This document shows positions 20,714 to 23,235 of a stretch of DNA of 23,235 nt, in pieces. This DNA comes from Spizellomyces punctatus DAOM BR117 (taxonomy: Eukaryota > Chytridiomycota > Chytridiomycetes > Spizellomycetales > Spizellomycetaceae): positions 1 through 23,235 of the forward strand of contig NW_015971551.1 in NCBI RefSeq assembly GCF_000182565.1. Reading direction: 5' to 3'. The stretch's first letter is position 1. Each line of letters opens with the position of its first letter. A model generated the notes under the pieces. It had not been told where the DNA came from. It saw only the letters and a list, made by a program, of their open reading frames with translations, and searched no databases. The translations under genes were made by a program, and so were the position numbers.

Positions 20714-20890
20714 TCATTCGCTTTCATCTCCACTATCTGCAAGGATGTTAAATCTCGGAAGTTGGTTCGCACATTCTTCCAACCACTTTCTGTAACAGTT
20801 GCTGCACCTAGGACAACACCTGATCCAAGGAATCATTTTATGACATCCAAGACATTCACAACATTCACGTTGTTGGCGGTTTGAATTCAT
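20714..20890 (-). CDS. Small Cys-rich zinc-finger protein (58 residues)
   Basis: A short intact ORF starts at ATG 20890. It reads MNSNRQQRECCECLGCHKM, then WIRCCPRCSNCYRKWLEEC, and ends in an acidic tail (SGDESE). Nine cysteines in 30 residues with paired C-x2-C spacing make a zinc ribbon or treble-clef likely. The CxxC-xx-(R)KW/RY ending resembles that of the broken zinc ribbon at 15913-16131. A GTACTTAAAA promoter-like motif lies 34 bases upstream. Size, composition and promoter fit a small virus-like regulator; the function is unknown. Confidence 0.6.
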   Translation of the reverse strand: MNSNRQQRECCECLGCHKMIPWIRCCPRCSNCYRKWLEECANQLPRFNILADSGDESE

Positions 20891-20924
20891 ATTTTCAAGG
20901 TTTACTTCAAGTTAATATGCTTTT

Positions 20925-20934
20925 TTTTAAGTAC
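20925..20934 (-). promoter_or_regulatory. TACTTAAA-type promoter motif
   Basis: On the minus strand GTACTTAAAA precedes the ATG at 20890 by 34 bases, matching the motif and spacing of the pair at 17713-17781. Confidence 0.45.
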
Positions 20935-20970
20935 AACATTTTTCAGGGTGCAACTGCCAGAAGAAAGTGC

Positions 20971-20986
20971 ATCTTATCGATAAGAT
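20971..20986. promoter_or_regulatory. Perfect 16-bp palindrome (possible operator), copy 2
   Basis: ATCTTATCGATAAGAT is its own reverse complement and holds two inverted GATA-type sites. It lies 130 bases upstream of the coiled-coil gene at 21116 and about 80 bases upstream of the zinc-finger start at 20890, so it sits within a divergent promoter region. Confidence 0.5.
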
Positions 20987-21115
20987 TATGTGACCTGATC
21001 TTCTTTGTTACTTATTTTATCACAATACTAAGTAAGCTATTCAGCAAAGTCATGTACTAAACTGATCACATAAAAAGCCAGAAGAAATGCAGCAGTACAT
21101 CTCAACTTAGTTTAG

Positions 21116-22213
21116 ATGGAAGCCATGCCATCACAAGCATCTACAAACCTTGCTGCAAGTACATCTCAACCCGCAAAGCCTAATCGACATTCCACCTCTC
21201 ACCGTCCCACAAAGCCTAAGCAACTCGATGCATCTCAAAAATTAATTGTTGATTTTTTCACGGAATTATGCATTGATGCTCCTCTGCCATACCAAATGAG
21301 CGCTTGTAATGAAATGCTGATGAAACTGTCCCATGTGGTGAAAAATGGAGAAACCTTAGACATGGACACTGCGCATTTTGCAGTCCGTGAAACAAAGTGC
21401 CTTAACGAATTGTTGAAAGAGCAGGAAACGTACATATCAAAGATGGATCAGTGGCATGGCGAAGCAGTGGTTCAGATTCAGAATTTGGCGGCTGAGAATG
21501 AAGAATATAAAAAACAAATACGCGATTTGGAAGATCGCCTCTGTAATGCCGAAGCCAAACGTATGACCATAGAAGTACCCGAGGACTTCAGGAAAAGAAA
21601 ACAAACAAAAGTTATAAATTTCGGCAAATACGACACAATAAAACCATGGATCGAACATATAGAGAATCACAATGCATGTTTCGATGTAATTGATGAGGTG
21701 AAAATATCAATCGCAAAGGTGTGCAGTATCATCAATCAGGAGTCATTGTTCAAAGAACTGCACAATCTGCAAAATGCCAAAAGCATGCAGGTTTTCCTGA
21801 AAGCTTTATGTTACGTCTGCTATTACAACTTCTATCTGACCAAAGACAATGATGCTAGATGATGGAATAAGATGGTCGATATGCTTGGTGCTGGAGTTCT
21901 TCCAGTTTTTTGTGAGAAACCAAGTTTAGTAAAGATAGCAGATTGTGACGCTGATTTACATCTGTTGGGTGAATGGTATGAAGAACAAAGAAATCTGGCA
22001 AAAAATCCGATGAACCAAAAGAAGCTTCCGATGGCTGTAATGGGGTTTACATGGCTTCAGTTTATCAGGAACATGAAAGCTCATAAGAAAGAGGAAGCTC
22101 TACAGCTTCTTCCCGCTCTACGTGGAAAGTTAGCCGAGGAAAAACTAGCTCAATCCAAGAGTTGGGAAGCTTCTAGGGAAAGGCATAGTGATATTCCCCA
22201 AGGGGGAATATAA
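21116..22213 (+). pseudogene. Coiled-coil protein of the virus-like island, one in-frame TGA
   Basis: The frame of 366 codons runs from ATG 21116 to TAA 22211, broken only by TGA at 21860-21862 (codon 249). The first ~40 residues are Ser/Thr/Pro/Lys-rich and probably disordered. Residues ~95-145 form a coiled coil (LNELLKEQETYISKMDQW, then IQNLAAENEEYKKQIRDL). A helical C-terminal part follows with WLQFIRNMKAHKKEEALQLL near the end. No enzyme motif or named family is recognised. A CATAAAAAG TATA-like box is about 40 bases before the start. It may be a structural or scaffold protein, but that is a guess from shape alone. Confidence 0.6.
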
Positions 22214-22283
22214 TCAGGTTATAACCCTTACATAGAAATACAAAAAGTTTCTATCGATTCCATTTGCCTCGTTCCATGTGTTG

Positions 22284-22811
22284 TTAGGTCTTTGTAACTG
22301 GCTCTCCACAGTATTCTACAACGATTCTGTAAATATCTTTCAATTGATACCCTGTTCCTTTTGATACAAATTTGTTCATACTGGCAGCCAAAGCCTGTTC
22401 CTCATACTGACGCTCCATGAATCCGGACACTCCTATTATAGGCGTTTGATCTAGATTGTGTTCCCTCTCATACGGTCTTATTTCATGTGTTACTTCCACT
22501 CCATTTTTGTAAGGCATGTCGATATCAACAAAAATGATATTAAATCATTGCTTTTTAAAGAGTTCAACGGCCTCAATACTGTCAGATGCTGTGAATACCG
22601 TAACATTAGGTTCTCTCTTCCAGAACCTCGTAAACATTGATCTTAAAACAGGTTCATCTTCCGCTAACATTATATTGATCGTCTTACCATCAGGTGGTGG
22701 TGTGGGTGATTTCCCAGAAGCATTGGCAAGAATCCGGTACAGTTGTTTGACTAGAGGAAAAATCTTATCTACAATAGATGATTCGGCATCAAAGACAACA
22801 TGTTCTGGCAT
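22284..22811 (-). pseudogene. Stand-alone two-component response regulator (receiver domain), one in-frame TGA
   Basis: From ATG 22811 the frame has 176 codons to the stop at 22284, with one TGA at 22545-22547. After a ~45-residue N-terminal region rich in Pro and Gly comes a full receiver domain. It has the acidic pair in INIMLAEDEPVLRSMF, the phospho-acceptor Asp in NIIFVDIDMPYKNGVEV, the switch Ser in IIGVSGF, and the conserved Lys in MNKFVSKG. No output domain follows. In fungi such receivers take phosphate from hybrid histidine kinases, as Skn7 and Ssk1 do. A receiver-only protein in a virus-like island is unusual. The gene shares a divergent TATA region with the gene at 22913. It may have been captured from a host. 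Confidence 0.82.
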
Positions 22812-22858
22812 AGGTCGATAGATGGAGAAAATCTATTGATAAAACATGAAATAAAATG

Positions 22859-22868
22859 TCTATATAAG
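22859..22868. promoter_or_regulatory. Bidirectional TATA region
   Basis: CTATATAAG (plus strand) reads CTTATATAG on the other strand. It lies 45 bases before the ATG at 22913 and about 50 bases before the response-regulator ATG at 22811. The minus-strand ATATAGACA also occurs upstream of the zinc-protein gene starting at 17428. Confidence 0.5.
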
Positions 22869-22912
22869 AGGTAAACCGGCTTCTATTCTTAGAATACAGA
22901 TCAGCCCTGAAA

Positions 22913-23235
22913 ATGCAACAAGACCACCAATCCATTGATGCCAAGTCGGCTCTATATGAAATGCTACATGCCATCCTTGACAGGATTCAGCAGTCACCCA
23001 ACACCAAGAAACAGGATAAATCGCGTCTAAATCAACTCAAAGGCAACAATCTTCTTTCCTTGTTCCAAACACCTGAGATACTCATTAGCAGGATCAAGGA
23101 AAAATGGACAAATGAGCATACATATAACAATTATATCAAATTGGTGTCAAAAATAGCACGTAACACTACAAGGGCTGAAAAGGCAATGATCCTTCATCTA
23201 GCAGAGGATGCAATGGACGACCTTGATAGTCATTT
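22913..23235 (+). CDS. Partial ORF, helical N-terminus of unknown protein
   Basis: An open frame starts at ATG 22913 with a TATA box 45 bases upstream and runs off the right edge after 107 codons. It begins MQQDHQSIDAKSALYEMLHA and includes LLSLFQTPEILISRIKEKW then NEHTYNNYIKLVSKIARNTT. A helical domain of the form 'nLf-tPE-hi--I---w-ne-TY-nYi--v--ia' recalls the SAM-like core-binding domain of tyrosine recombinases, but the catalytic part is outside the window. No stop codon is found within it. Identity stays open. Confidence 0.55.
   Translation, partial: MQQDHQSIDAKSALYEMLHAILDRIQQSPNTKKQDKSRLNQLKGNNLLSLFQTPEILISRIKEKWTNEHTYNNYIKLVSKIARNTTRAEKAMILHLAEDAMDDLDSH

Noticed and set aside
15913-22811. 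Alternative genetic code with TGA as Trp in the island
   Set aside because: The genes already use TGG for Trp, the primase frame itself ends at TGA, host genes (mL45, DPM1 partner mtPheRS) stop at TGA, and Arg fits the sites better than Trp.

Overview
The window looks like nuclear DNA from a fungus, most likely an early-diverging, chytrid-like lineage. Its housekeeping genes carry short introns (about 55-75 bases) with GT/AG ends and CTRAC-type branch sites. The gene set is mitochondrial translation, dolichol-phosphate mannose synthesis, F-box and RING proteins, and it lies next to a decayed block of mobile and virus-like DNA. The lineage is inferred from gene content only; no rRNA or barcode gene is present.

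Left part (1-11702), host genes. On the minus strand: a long PPR protein running off the left edge (1-2725), an F-box protein with one intron (3309-3846), a six-exon mL45/Mba1-like mitoribosomal protein (5255-6437), and a seven-exon DPM1 (8792-9901). On the plus strand: a membrane RING-finger protein (7844-8650) and a five-exon mitochondrial phenylalanyl-tRNA synthetase (10088-11702) that shares a 186-base divergent promoter with DPM1. Three of these products serve or probably serve mitochondrial gene expression (PPR, mL45, mtPheRS).

Middle part (11.9-15.9 kb), nested mobile elements. A broken Fanzor-like gene fragment (11962-12668) is cut exactly by a 558-base LTR (12669-13226). The LTR belongs to a minus-strand Ty3/gypsy chromovirus remnant holding a polypurine tract, an ORF downstream of pol, a chromodomain and part of an integrase. 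The chromodomain and the integrase are each interrupted by the same short repeat, which forms perfect 23-bp inverted ends of a 949-bp unit (14599-15547).

Right part (15.9-23.2 kb), a virus-like island with no introns. It holds a PrimPol/D5-type primase with SF3 helicase (17826-20327), several small Cys-rich zinc proteins, a coiled-coil protein, a single-domain two-component response regulator (22284-22811) and a gene running off the right edge. The primase block (16.4-20.7 kb) is bracketed by two direct repeats of about 335 bp that are full of CTAG. Divergent gene pairs share compact AT-rich promoters. A TACTTAAA-type motif sits 35-45 bases upstream of three start codons, and a near-identical 16-bp palindrome lies upstream of two other genes.

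The most striking pattern is decay. Every internal stop in the virus-like genes is TGA within an otherwise intact frame (five cases in four genes). The same holds for the Fanzor-like fragment and for six of seven stops in the retroelement. This fits CGA (Arg) to TGA change by deamination of methylated CpG, and duplicated repeats in the block also differ at CpG positions. I read the island as an endogenous large-DNA-virus or related viral element that was silenced by methylation and is slowly mutating. The exact viral group cannot be fixed from this window.
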